A stretch of DNA of 64,000 nt from contig JBDOQK010000001.1 of the NCBI GenBank assembly GCA_040437565.1, positions 372,001 to 436,000 of the forward strand, given 5' to 3'. The translations under genes were made by a program, and so were the position numbers. This stretch comes from Albugo candida. Its lineage: Eukaryota > Oomycota > Peronosporomycetes > Albuginales. The notes under the pieces are model-generated. The model did not search any database. It saw only the letters and a list, made by a program, of their open reading frames with translations, and was not told where the DNA came from. Positions 44,996 through 57,800 of this stretch are shown here, piece by piece. The stretch's first letter is position 1; every line of letters starts with the position of its first letter.

Positions 44996-47900
44996 TATAA
45001 GTTTTGAATCATACGTATTATGCTACAATACCAGGGTACATGGGAGTAACCTGCAATACTTCGTTGCTAAGCAAAGTTGTCATCATATGAGTAGAGCACG
45101 CTTCAAATCAAACGATGCCTTCCCTGGACCGCAAAAGATTTAAAATCGCAATCGAGCAAGCCCAGATCTCATCGTTTTTCGCTTTATAGTTCCTTCCTCA
45201 TGTCTCATGCTAATCGTAAACGCGTTTTAGGCGGCACGTGTCATGGAGTGAATCATCGCAGCGATCTCAAAACTTATCACCGCCAGTATCTTGTCTCCAG
45301 CCATACTGTAAATCGAAAGCGATCTCACCTTTGATCTGGTGTCTATGATTACAATCAATCACTCAAGTACGCGCTTTTGGCGTTTGATTGACAGTCTGAG
45401 CTGCTCAGACACAACAGCGTAACCAGTATTCTCTTCAGCGCACCAATATAAGAAGCGGGTACGGGTCGAAAGCGCTCTTCATCTATTATCCAGTTCAATT
45501 CTTGGCAATTCTTTTGTCGACTTTATAATTGCATCATCGGGTCAACCAATCAATAGCTGTATAGTTCGGATGAAGAAATGACATGAAGAGAAAAACGACA
45601 TTACAATGGCGACGCTCAAAACCTCTCAACCAGGGAAGAATGACCTGCGACACGTGAACGTATCCCTATTGAAAACTTGAGATATATGTAACGCAAGAGA
45701 TAGAAAGGATTGGAACTCATTCAAATTTGATCATTTGGAAGGGTATATATGTCACATTTTTCAAAATAGCGAGATCTATGAATCGGCTCTCCGGATAAAT
45801 TGCCTGTCATCAATGATCAGGAATGGGAGGAAGGATTGCGTTTATCTAAGAAAAATCGCTGTTTACAATGGAACATGAGGCTGAGTGTATCTGCGGAATC
45901 ATTGTAGAGCTCGGAATCCAGAATAGGCGATTGAGAGAAGCACTCATCTGGAGGATAGCAAAACATTAACTTCGCTGAGTGGATTGTACGATTGAGTGGT
46001 AACGTGGAAGGTAGAACCAGATTATTATCAACAGGATTCTGATCTTGCCGTAATAGTGAATGAGGAAGGCATGCAAGAAGTTCTATTACAGATTTACACG
46101 GATCCAGAGGTCTTTTTTGAATAACGAGACATACTCCAGCTAATATTATTTGTTGTTGTTGCGCTTTTAACCACTTGGTCGGGGGACTCGAACTATACGG
46201 AATTGCTGAAGCATGGATCAAGTAGCAATAGCTGTTATTTGTCGCCAGGCGATTAATTCGAAATGTTGCAAGAAAAGAAGCGGATAAAAGAAAGTAGCAG
46301 GTTTCGCGATTTCGAAGAAATTGTGACGTGTCCGGACGAAACGTACTTTCTCCGAAATATCCGTTTGACAACACATGAAAAATCATGCAATCCTGGCCCT
46401 GTTGTAAGTCGAGTATTGACCATCCCTACCTGATATTGATGCGCTATGTATTGATTTATGTACTTTATCATCGAATATCTCGTCTTGAAACCCAATCTAT
46501 TCTATCCGCGCGTCATACCAAAATAGTTTGATGGTGTGACTGTGAGCGTCGTCTTTGACAAATAACATGTTTTGCACACTAAAAGTTGAAATTGATACAG
46601 AGCAATGTGTTTTGATTGAAATGGGATTTACAGACTTGATGAAGAACCACACACGCCTGTATATACACGCTGGAGATCTACTTGCAGTAGTATCCGCACT
46701 GTTTTAGGAGAACAGCCGTTGGCATATCCGAGTGCAAGTCCTCCAAGTTTGAGTACTTTTGCTGCTGTTGGATGAAAGCGTCGTGGAGCGAACAATTGCG
46801 CCTTGCAAAAATATTGTTTGCGTAAGCGTTTGTCAAATTACTTTGTGATGTAAACGTTCGTGTTAGTGAAATGGCGCCGCATGACGCCATCGCCTTGAGT
46901 CAGGTCGGATTAAGCATCTACTTTGCTATTGGAGCGCTTGGACGATGAGGCTTGACGGAGTTAGATCTATTGTGCAATGCTGAAGCAAGTGCTCTACACG
47001 TATCAAAACGGTGCATCAATGAGGCTGGAAAACCTTATGTTCATCCATTTCGAGTAAAAAACGAGCACGAGAATCCGAGCTCGAATAATATCTACAACAT
47101 GTAATTCGCCTTCTAGCGTACCATGTTGTAACAATATGATAAGATTATCTACTTGGTATAGGACGAGGTAGATCATGCAAAAATGGCGGACTGGCGGCAC
47201 AATGGATCATCAGGAGATTGAGTGTACAATTTGGCGCTTGTTCTATGGAATAGGATTTCTTACGATCCCGCTGCTCGTTGTAAGTGTTTCAAGTTTGCGG
47301 TCGTCGGAAGTATTTGTATGGAAGCCTTCTCTCGAATGCTCAAGGGAGATGCGATGAGAGAGTAGTGCGCCTCCATCAACCAGACATGTGACTAAGTTTG
47401 ATCAAAAAGATATGAGAACGTCCAAGCTTCTTCTTCGGATGTCGACAGCCGCAAGTGGTACGCAAACGTACCACACAGACGACTTTACCGCTTTCGCGTA
47501 CGTGAAGCAGCCCTCGAGCTGCAGAAAGAGAGGTAGATGTGTCGTTCGCTACCCGCAAAAGAATGGAAACGAGACGGCAGAGACCACAGCTTCTTAAACA
47601 AGAGGTTGGGTCTTTACCCATCGCATCAGCTTCTAGAAATATAAATTTCAAATGTTCCAGAGTCTCCACTATTTACAGGCAGTAAAGGTCAATCACGAAA
47701 GAGCGGGGATATAACTTGCGCCTTCTCGAGGAGAAAACAAACCGATCCTCGGTCAGCAATGATCCTTCGAGCTGATCGCGAGAAATTACATGCACGAAGG
47801 CGAACTGAATCTTTCAAAAGTCCGAGGAAGAAATCTCACCGATGGTATGTACTCTAAAATTTGGCAAGAGAATCCATGATAGTCTGTCCTCGATTGTCTT

Positions 47901-48417
47901 TTCTTCCACATGAGCAAGCATCGGTGTACTCCAAATCTATCCGCCTACAATTCATTGCGTGGACTTCTTTCACACCCCTTCTACGGCACCGCATCCATCT
48001 CCTTCTTCGGACACTTTAGACATGAACCAGATCAGATTCTTCTCCATCTCTTTAAATTGGCTTCGAAATCAGCCTTGTCAGCTCTTTTTTTTCTTCAAGT
48101 TAGTCCAAGAAAACTATGATGGCGTCGTAATTGCTTTCTTTGACGTCGTCGACTTGAGATTTGGAAGTGTACATGAATCGTTTCAGATCACATCTCTCGT
48201 TCCGAGAAAACGGTTATCGTGCACGTTCACCTTTAGTACGGATATGCCTTACACCATTTTTGCTATCTGACAAGGTCGTATATAATTTGCGCCTAGCCAC
48301 TAAAGATAGCAGCTTTAATGTGATGTTGTTTATGACACCACCAACAGTTCTCAATCCAATCACAGCGAGACCTGTCGGTGTCTCAGATCGAAGAAATTTA
48401 AAGGGAGATAGATAGAT

Positions 48418-48712
48418 TGATGTTCCCTCATCGTGGCGCACACCAATTTGCAAACCACGGTACTTTTGGACCATTTTTACAACTTTACAACTTTACAACA
48501 GCATTTACAAGCTGGACACAGTCTCGTATTAAGGGTGCTGAGGCTATTACGATACGAGATTATCAACGAGAAGACATATTATCATCTCTCACAGGTATTT
48601 CACGAAACGTTTTTTAGATGTATATATGTTATTAAAAATAGCCTAGGCAACTAGAGAAGTCAGTTAGTCTAATTCTAGTAATATAGACACCTTCAACTGA
48701 TGTTCTCTCATC
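48418..48712 (+). mobile_element. 5'-truncated LINE 3' end, copy C, with target duplication
   Basis: The LINE piece 48433-48697 (265 bp) holds only the 3' UTR and ends ...CACCTTCAAC, like copy A. It is flanked by a 15-bp target duplication, tgatgttccctcatc (48418-48432) and tgatgttctctcatc (48698-48712), with one mismatch. The uninterrupted target is seen in the sister family X copy near 7.19-7.21 kb. Severe 5' truncation plus a 15-bp duplication is the hallmark of target-primed reverse transcription. Confidence 0.85.
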
Positions 48713-49418
48713 CCGAAATACACGTATAATAGAATGTATAGGATATTATGGTTTGTTTGTGCAGAGCTTCTTACAATTTTTTTAAGCTCTTTCTGCATCA
48801 AAGGAAATCGACTTGTTTCGTTCTGAGCGTTATGATCAAATGCACTATGTTGTTCAGGCGGCAAAAAAGATGCTCTCGTTGGTCACCAATTCTCGTATTT
48901 TGCTTTTCCTGCGCTTTCATATTCACGCCTTCTTGTAGGCTATCCGTTTGATTAGCTCCGAATAAAATCCGCTTACACNNNNNNNNNNNNNNNNNNNNNN
49001 NNNNNNNNNNNNNNNNNNNNNNNNNNNNNNNNNNNNNNNNNNNNNNNNNNNNNNNNNNNNNNNNNNNNNNNNNNNNNNTAGCCTAGGCAACTAGAGAAGT
49101 CAGTTAGTCTAATTCTAGTAATATAGACACCTTCAACTGATGTTCTCTCATCCCGAAATACACGTATAATAGAATGTATAGGATATTATGGTTTGTTTGT
49201 GCAGAGCTTCTTACAATTTTTTTAAGCTCTTTCTGCATCAAAGGAAATCGACTTGTTTCGTTCTGAGCGTTATGATCAAATGCACTATGTTGTTCAGGCG
49301 GCAAAAAAGATGCTCTCGTTGGTCACCAATTCTCGTATTTTGCTTTTCCTGCGCTTTCATATTCACGCCTTCTTGTAGGCTATCCGTTTGATTAGCTCCG
49401 AATAAAATCCGCTTACAC
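48639..49418. other. Assembly gap with false 340-bp duplication
   Basis: Bases 48639-48978 recur exactly at 49079-49418 after a 100-N gap (48979-49078), the longest exact contig-end overlap here. Two identical pairs of short frames in this stretch are the same sequence counted twice. Confidence 0.92.
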
Positions 49419-49925
49419 ATGAGGCACATAGGCAATTCGTGAGGCACAAAGAAGCATGAAGAATATCCGTTCCACAGCAGACCCGTATTTCTGTGGATTC
49501 TTATGTCGATAGAGGTGTGCTTGTACCAATCAGATGGTTTAATGTGAGGATCATACTGCTATAATTCGAAGAAGGTGTGATGGTAGTGAAGAAGATTACT
49601 CGTTCCCATAGATGAAGTAATTGATATTTCTCATTTGCAAGTCATCAAATCGATGCAGTTTTCCAGTTCAAGAGCTTTGCAAAGAGAACTTTGGCTGACA
49701 GTGCTTTTGCTGGGATTTGGTGACTGAATGCATCAATTATCTCCGAGAATTCTTCCACTTTTTTAGAAAGATTCGCATCGACAACTTTGACAACCAATCT
49801 GCGATCATAGCGGGGCTTTTGCCCGTGGAAATTTCGATAAGCACAGTATATTAGGGCTGGCTTCATGAGGTGACATCTAAAGCCTATTTTCAATATCGCC
49901 ATGAAATAGTAGATTCGAACAAGCG

Positions 49926-52900
49926 TCGAAAGATGTCGTCAATACTCAGTCGTTTGATTTCGTTGTCACTAGCATACCAAGTTTCTATCCATCGTTCCAG
50001 GCGGTATTCCACAAGATGGATTTACTAATATCAGTATGGGTGAATAAGCGGAGGATTATCTAATGGTCTCTCATGACACATGAAGCGCGTCGTGAGAGCA
50101 AGTACAGATGTATTACATCGGTGATAAAAGCACAGTCCATTTATCTTTGCTCAAGTTGAGTACTCAGGAAAGTCAGGGTCGGGTGCCTAAGAAATGCGAT
50201 GCAAACTTGCTATAATATATCTGATCGTTTGAGCTCGTCTCAAACAATTCGTCTCACACAATGACTGTGATGCAGTCAGGGCACTCCGGACTTGGAATTT
50301 ACAGCTTTCTTCCCAGTTCAAAATGAAATGTCAAAATCAAGTTCAGCAACCTTTGCTTACTTTCTCGTAGAACTAAGCGAACATGAAACTACATCATCAA
50401 TCTCAAAATCAGGTGAGCTGTCAACCCGACTGCAGTACGATCGCGAGATGGTAAGTGCTAACGGGGACTTCAATTGGACGAAACAAGAAGGATCAAAGAA
50501 TTAAACGATCGTATATAGTTGGACGACTTTTGTAGTCGCAACCCAATAACAAATAGGGGACATTTGAGATTTCTCTTATTTCGACGAAGAGAAGAAGTTT
50601 ATTTTGATGGCATCGGACGTCTTTGAAAAAGATCGAAGTAGAGAAGAAAATCTATAGAACGAGGTGGAATCAGATGAAGCTGTTCAAGTATGAAGCTTTT
50701 GTATCCGTGGTAGAGATAAAGGGATAGGCTGTAGAGAGGGCTGTCGTAGTAAGATTACGTGTATGTAATTAGATTTCTCTTACCCTTTCTTATTGCAGAA
50801 CTAGCAGGCAACTTTTCTGGAAGACCAGAGGTGATATGAACCGCGCGAAGATGACGAGCGAAGGGCAGCATAATGCCAATGTTGAGGATTGATTGGTCAA
50901 CCGTATCTCCGGATCTCGATCATCTCGAGACATATGGTCATGATGACACGTGAGAACTCACGCCATTACAATACCATTGGTGATCTCTACCATTGTATTC
51001 GTGCGCTATAGTAAGACTATCTCGACAAAAAAGTGAATGTGGTTGATATTGCATGAGCCACATAAATAAAGTAACAAAATTTGAGTTTTTTGCAGCAGAT
51101 TCGCATTGTGAAAAAGGTTATGCACAAAGAAGCAGGTATCGCTCAATTCTATTGCTGGCAATGTAAAAGTGTCCCAATCTTGATCCAAATTTAAAAAAAT
51201 TGCGTGTGAACACTTGCAGTCATATATCGAATACCTCTATACCCTGACACGAATGTGAAAAATGCTACCCAATCTATATCATAGATCGTAGTAGCATCTA
51301 TTTCTATGTTTACGAAAGTAATTGCCTTGAGAACAAATAACAAGCGGATTTGAAATGATTACATGAATGGAAGGTGAACCCATTTTTTTATTCCAGCTCA
51401 CGTGCTATTTGCTTTGATAAATTAGTAAATTGGTGCAAGGAAGCAAATGACCATCTCATTTATACGCCAAGGACTCAATTAATTCAATTAAATTTGACTT
51501 TTTAACTCGCCTCATCAAGCCAAATACGTGATTGTGTTGCTTCCGTGGTCGGTCATCTTTAGTTTCACTGTAAAAACGGATTAGCGCACCTGTGTATGTT
51601 CTTATATCAGATGCTATCTACGTGATGTACTGTACACAGCGAAGAAAGGGTATTCCTGAATTCTAAATTTTGACTCTATCAGTTTTTGTGCAGGGATTGA
51701 AGTTTTTCCTCCTATGCTGCGATATAACCGAGTTTGATATCTCGACGGATTAAATTAGATCATCCACACTATCATCTGGTTGACCCAGATTTGCCTCAAC
51801 AGTTTCTTACTCTGTCCGTACCCTAGACCTCATGGCATCGACTCAATCTATTCGTAGGACCGCCTGCGTATATAAGACATGATGTGTTAGCGAAACGCTG
51901 TATCAAATCGATTCTCTTGGAGGTCTATAGTCTGTTTTGCTTCCATTAGACTCGCAGCCTTGAAAACTTGAGGTAGAAATAGAAGTCGACAACCTTTTGA
52001 GTTTTGATTTTCAGGATATATCTGACGCGAAAAGTTTGCATAGTTGTAAAGCTGCGTCGCTAAGATCTCTGCAGCTCGCCCCAATAGATAAGATTACGTG
52101 TGTGCGATCAAAAGTTCCATAAGTACTTCGATTTCTAGGTTACACTATTCACGACGTGCATGTAAGAATTCAACGTGCGCTAATGATCAGCCTCAAGTAG
52201 GAAGCTTTCTACGCCGTTGTCGGCGTCGATAATCAACGCATTTCAACTTCGCTGAGTACTCTCATTTCAACATTGTGAGTGAATGGCAAGGTTACCATCT
52301 ATTTGCAATTTGGACAAGCTGATAAATCGAAGTACGAGATGGTGAGCAATATTATTTTGGACGGTATGTGCATTTGACTTATGGACGTATTTTCGTGGAT
52401 ACACACGAGGAGAATGTGCGTGCTCAAAACCTCATGTTGCTATCCGCTATCGACGCCGATTCGTCGATTTCGACTTTGATATCGTCCAGAGTGAGAGGCT
52501 GTTTTCGTTCATGAAGCCTAAGGTACAACCTCTGACGCGATGAAGCTAGGAAGCGAAATTATCTTCATAGCTTGATTTGTGATAAACTAGTTGCTGACTT
52601 CGCCTTGCAAAACTCTGCAATTTCTGCTAAAAAAGAATCCCTTCCTGCGTCCAAGGCGTGTCTTACTGGATCGCAGCCATTTTATTTCTTGCTGGACCCT
52701 TTACCAGCGACAAGTCGAAGTGTCAACGCCCAGTCTCTTCTAGTATAGTGATCTAGAGCTTTTCCAAGATGCCGTTTCTTTGCGGCGAGTTACTGATTTC
52801 TAGCGAGATGTTCCTGCGGCTGTGAATACCAGCTGTAATTTGGATCTAGTCGTAGCTGTTCACACATGATAGAAAAAACTGCTGGTGGAAGAGAATCAGT

Positions 52901-54333
52901 GATCGAGCGAATCAAGCGATGTGGTTTCTGTTTGATTGAGGTCTGTAAGCCTCAAGTTTCAAGTCTGGTAATGTGATGAAGGCCGTCGAGAATCTATACG
53001 CAGAGAATGTGAAGCAGGTAGTCAAACGCCCCGGTGTGAACTTGATGGAGCATGTATTTGGATGTCTTGCCGATGTCAGTGTATGTCAAAGAACGTGACA
53101 ACTTCAGATTGGACATGCTGGGGTACGAGAATTGCCGTTTTCGGCCTTTTGACTTTAGTAAATGCAAAGATTGCAACACGGGGATTGAATTCTGGAAGTG
53201 GAGGAAGTTCTAAGGTCATAAAATATATAGATGGCTCGTGATCAAAAAGAAACCGCCACAAAAAAAATATCTCCAAGAATGCAAGGAAACAGCGAGACCC
53301 AAGACTGCGACGCTAGACGCACAAAATCCTCGATAGAATTTATTATTTTTTCGTAATCAAGATTCCAAAGCGACTGGCATCGCGTACTCGCAAATTTGAA
53401 AGAAGCCTGAATCGATAAAGCAGTACAAAAATGTAGTATGGTGGGAACACCCTGAGAAGAAGGTGACAAAACTTTGGTACAGTGTTCATGTGGCCCCAGA
53501 CATCCCAAATTTCCCTATAAACTTTTTCGTTTTATCCTTACGGTTGCAAGAGAAAAATAAGTGTAGTTTGATCTTTAAAGAACGATCAGTGGTCTAATAA
53601 GCTTTGCACCAATATTGTCTTCTTTTATTTTTTATGGTAAGCATTCTACTTTTAAAATTTTCGTCTTTTAGCCGACAATAAGTTGAGACCAGCAAGGCTT
53701 CATAGTGATGTACCCTTGTGATTGCAGGGCCTTGTCTCAATATTGTACAAAGCTAAGAGCATCTTCTCTGCGCCTACGATCGATCTTGAAAACTGACGGG
53801 AAAAATCAGATCAGTGGTCTCAAGATCGAGACCATTCGAAGAACTGACTGGTTTTGTGCCGTGTAGGTTTGATACCGCATTGGTTCGCTCTACTGTTTGT
53901 TGGCAATCGAATGACGTTACACGGAAAGTGCAGCAGTATCATTAGTTACTTGATGCGTGCGCTTTCTACTTATGGGCAAGCATATTCATGCAAGCACTAA
54001 GGGTTTGGAAAAATTGAGGGATACAACTTCTTCATGTAGATCTCCCGCTTTTACCTTTTTCTCAAGAAAAATACTATCTGATCGGTAGTATCGGATATTT
54101 GTAGGGTGGCCACCACTCAGGGGCTCCGAATCGTCGTGAGGTATAATACGCGTCAGATTACTTCCTGGACAGGCCCAAATAAGCGTCATTGAGAGAATGG
54201 GTTATGTCAAATTACGTAAAGGCAGCTGGATGCAATCATGTCTTATACGACCACTACCAAAATGGTTCAAAGGCATTGCTATAATTTACGATTCAACTTC
54301 CTCCCAATCCCCCAGTAGCCAACAAAATAACAT
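49926..54333. other. 4.4-kb region without a supported gene
   Basis: Open frames are short on both strands (the longest is 88 codons, minus, 53242-53508) and show no motif or splice pattern I can defend. A 40-bp block near 53580-53620 resembles the 3' flank of the secreted-protein gene at 54.8 kb, which hints at a decayed relative. The rest is probably old repeat DNA. Confidence 0.35.
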
Positions 54334-54807
54334 ATGGTCTCTTGCACATTCATACTTGTTGTTTTCGGTCTGATCACTGTTGCAAATTCAAATTGGCAAA
54401 ACGTTAAACTGGATGAATGCTTCAAATCAAAATCTAGAGTTGTTGTTCGATATTCGCGAATTTGCATTAAATATGGCAGTGCTGATGCCTGCCAGCGTAC
54501 ACGCACGAAAGCCCTTAGAGAGGTACTCTTGGGTTTTTTTCAAGCACATTATAGAGCAGATATCACTCTAGTTGAAATCGCAGTGATGCACAGGGTCGAC
54601 ATCACTAATACATTACGTCATCTGTTCAAAGTTATAGGAAAGGACGAAAGTAGCTTTCATGAAAATTGTCTCGATTATATGCGAAAAAGAATGCCCATGG
54701 TAACTGATTATAAATCCCTATTCAACGAAAACGAAGCTATTTATTATAATCAGGACCTCTATGACATTGCTCGTTTTCTCCTTCGTGGTTGCCCGGCGCC
54801 GAAATGA
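54334..54807 (+). CDS. Small secreted cysteine-containing protein, candidate effector
   Basis: The 157-residue product starts with a clear signal peptide: MVSCTFILVVFGLITVANS, with likely cleavage after residue 19. The mature part is about 138 residues, basic, and holds five Cys (DEC, RIC, DAC, ENC, RGC). It has no membrane segment and no RXLR, CHXC or CxxCxxxxxG signature, so it fits none of the named oomycete effector classes I can check by eye. No domain is recognised. It borders the repeat-rich zone on its left and faces the TAF1A-like gene tail to tail, with 82 bp between stops. A secreted enzyme inhibitor or a general secreted protein is the alternative. Confidence 0.65.
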   Translation: MVSCTFILVVFGLITVANSNWQNVKLDECFKSKSRVVVRYSRICIKYGSADACQRTRTKALREVLLGFFQAHYRADITLVEIAVMHRVDITNTLRHLFKVIGKDESSFHENCLDYMRKRMPMVTDYKSLFNENEAIYYNQDLYDIARFLLRGCPAPK

Positions 54808-54889
54808 TTGGTTTATAACGAACAAGCGGTTGTCTGATAAGCTTTGCATCAATACATTTACACTTTTGTCATAACGTGTCTCTCATCTA

Positions 54890-57800
54890 TTATTGCTTTC
54901 GAGGCCGATTCTTTCCAGCCGTATTAGCTGCACCATTATTTCGTAATCCCCGAGTTGGCGGTAGCAAATGAATCGAGGCAAGATGTGGATACGCCTGGAA
55001 ATATAAATGAATCCATATAAATGCTTCAATCAGTGTCAACGTCGGATTTATTTGAGAGCATCGGTCTCTTGCGATTGTCAGCAAATCGGGAGCGTCATCC
55101 ATGACCAAAAACTTTCTCTTCCTTTGACCTCGTGGCTTGTAACCCTTTTCTGCCTTGTGAAATTCAGATAGAACACTCCTGTATTCGATTCGATATGGGT
55201 GCACAATTTTGAGATAGGCCGAACAGAGGGATGATGCAATTGTGTTTTTTAAGTCTTGTCGAGATATAAGATTGGTCTGGCGTTTCTCGACGCAAATAAC
55301 CCAAGCAGCGTTGAAAACATGGTTGATGAACCATACTTTTCCGCAGTCGAACTGTTCTTGTGCTAGTTGTCTAGTTACAGTCGCAAAAGAGAGTAAGATA
55401 CGTCGCCTTAATCGTTTGAGTGCAAGCATTTTGCGTTTGATAGTTGTAACAGAGAACTGGTTAGAGAGTAGCATTGTTGTCTGAGGTCTTGGTACACATC
55501 TTCTCATCTCATCTTGCAATTTTATAATTTGTTCTTTCAAACCAGTTTCTTCATGGAAATTCAGCATAGAAAAGGTAGTATAATTGCCATGGAGCCATGT
55601 ATTGATGTACTGTTCGCATCGAATCGGTAAAATTGTTTTTTCGCAAGCAAGCATGCTTTGTAGCAATCGAAATCTGAAGTACGATCGAACTGACTTGATC
55701 TCCTGTAAAGTTGGGACTCGTAGTAGTGGAATTGCCATACCTCTTGAACAAATACTCAGTGTATGAGCATTTCCAAAGTGTTTAATTCGACGCCTTGTCA
55801 GTGTCTTGAGGTGCGACGATGATAAAGTGTGAAGATCTCGCTTTTGATACACCGATTCTTCGATGATCGCCACATAAGCTGGGAGTGGTGCAATTCCGTT
55901 GATGATTAGTGAATGCGATGATGATGCATCAGTCTTGCGTTTTTTTAAACAAGGAGTTTGCTGTTCATGTTCATCGTTTGTTCTCGGTGCACGCCTTTTT
56001 GTTTCGTCCGGGAATATCACTCGCCGATTTATCAATGAGCCAGTAAATACTTTGTGATCTTTTCCTTTAACGTGTCGATTCATTCCCCAGACGGCATGTT
56101 CTCCGACTATTTCGTTTGTAGTGTATTCTGTATTGATTGTAAGTCTACAAACAAACACGAAATTCAATGGGGGTACACTTGCCAATTCACACTTGCAACA
56201 AAACCTTTCGAGAAGAGCCAAAAGCCGTTCGGAGAAGTTGCTATCAGAGTTTTTAATTTCTGTCGTTATCCACTCACATAGTTCGCCAGATAAGTGTATA
56301 AAGAATTCATTTCCAAACATTTTTTGTGCAGTAGCGGCTTTATATAACATCCATTCCCACCGTTTATTAGTCTTGTGCTCCAGAGTGAGATCGAAATTAT
56401 TGAAAAAGGTACTTTTCCACCAATCTCTGCTATCGCGAATGCTGTCGAGTGAGCTAGCCTTAGACAAGTCCGCCGTTAAAGCGCCCAAATGTTCTTCAAA
56501 TATCTTCCATATCCAAAGTGCATGCGTCGGATTTTGCTGAAAGTATAAGTCAGTCCCGCATGTGTCGATAATACTGGCTAGGAGTTCAGTCCACCACACT
56601 GACACGAGTCCGTTTTCAGTGGTTCCAATCAGCCCGTACAGGTTTCTTAAAGGTACGATACTGGTGGGGTCAGCTTCTAGCCAGCTGATTGAAACAAATA
56701 ATCAGTTTAACATGACAAAACTTTCAGGGGGTATACCTTCGGAGAAGATGAAATTGAACGGAACCAGTCGACTCCAAGTAATGACACTGTAGAAACTGGA
56801 CTAGCTATCAAAGCAATCATTAGGATATGCAAGAAATGCCCAACAGCTTAACAAGAGTGACTCGGACCATTCGGATAGCGTGTACGTCAGAATGATGCCG
56901 ATGATAAAAATCTTCAAGGTAATCCGCAGCTGTGGATATTTCTCCATTTATGGTGAGTAGTTGCACATAATACTCAATATATGCAGCTGAGTCTGGCAGT
57001 ATTGAAAGTACGCGTCGTAACGCCATGCGAGCTTCCTGGAATAAAATATGTGGACCAACGTTACATATGTATTTGAAATGTTGATCGATCCATGATTCGA
57101 AACTAGAGAGATTACTGTAAAAGCTTCTATCCTGAGCCCCAGTCTCGAATTTCACCATCGAATCAGAAGCTGCAGAGAAAGCCTTTGCTTCCTTTTTTGA
57201 TGACCATTCTATGCTGGGAACTTTCAGTTTATCCCTTAGCTGCGGCGACTCAATCAACAGCAGCCAATAGCAAAGTATGCCAAAATTTCCAAGTAAATCG
57301 GGATGACCTTGAAAGCTACCAGAATCAGAATCGTGTTTATTTTTCTCCGTGTATACCTACAACATTGTTTAGTGGAATCAATGTGATACGGATGTAAAAG
57401 ATTGGCATTCAGATACCTGGATCTCGCCCTTGAATAAATGATAGGCATCGTATAGTTCTCCTTGTGAAACGTAAAACAAAAATAATTCTTTTTGTAACAA
57501 AACTTTCTGATCAGCAAAACAAATTTATAAAGAATGCACAAGAGACAAAATCGCAATCTTACGTCTAATTGCTTCGTTTTCAACGCCACACGATAAAGAC
57601 CTTTGATGTCTTGATACCCTTCAGTTTGTACGTAGGATCGACGCAAAATCTCTAGACTCAGCTTGATGGCACAATTTATGAAACTTCGAAGAGCATTGTA
57701 GGATATATATTTACCTGCACACATATTTCAGGATAAGATTTGAATCGATGATACATTAACGATAGCACTCGAGCTGCTCCAGCGTAATCACGTCCATTGA

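Larger units (their letters stand above)
45010..49925. repeat. Family X fossil, longest copy
   Basis: This copy shows that the first-half repeat (12.25-14.15 kb) and the second-half repeat (5.6-8.96 kb) are parts of one element: 45.02-46.72 kb matches the former and 46.73-49.91 kb the latter without a break. It contains a LINE fragment (48433-48697) and an assembly gap with a false 340-bp duplication, so its true length is about 4.2 kb without the LINE. It is broken throughout and old. A gag-like start and zinc-knuckle-like box in the sister copy suggest a retroelement, but no pol or long terminal repeat could be recognised. Confidence 0.55.

Noticed and set aside
54334-54807. CHXC, CxxCxxxxxG or RXLR effector membership
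   Set aside because: None of these motifs occurs in the first 60 residues after the signal peptide.
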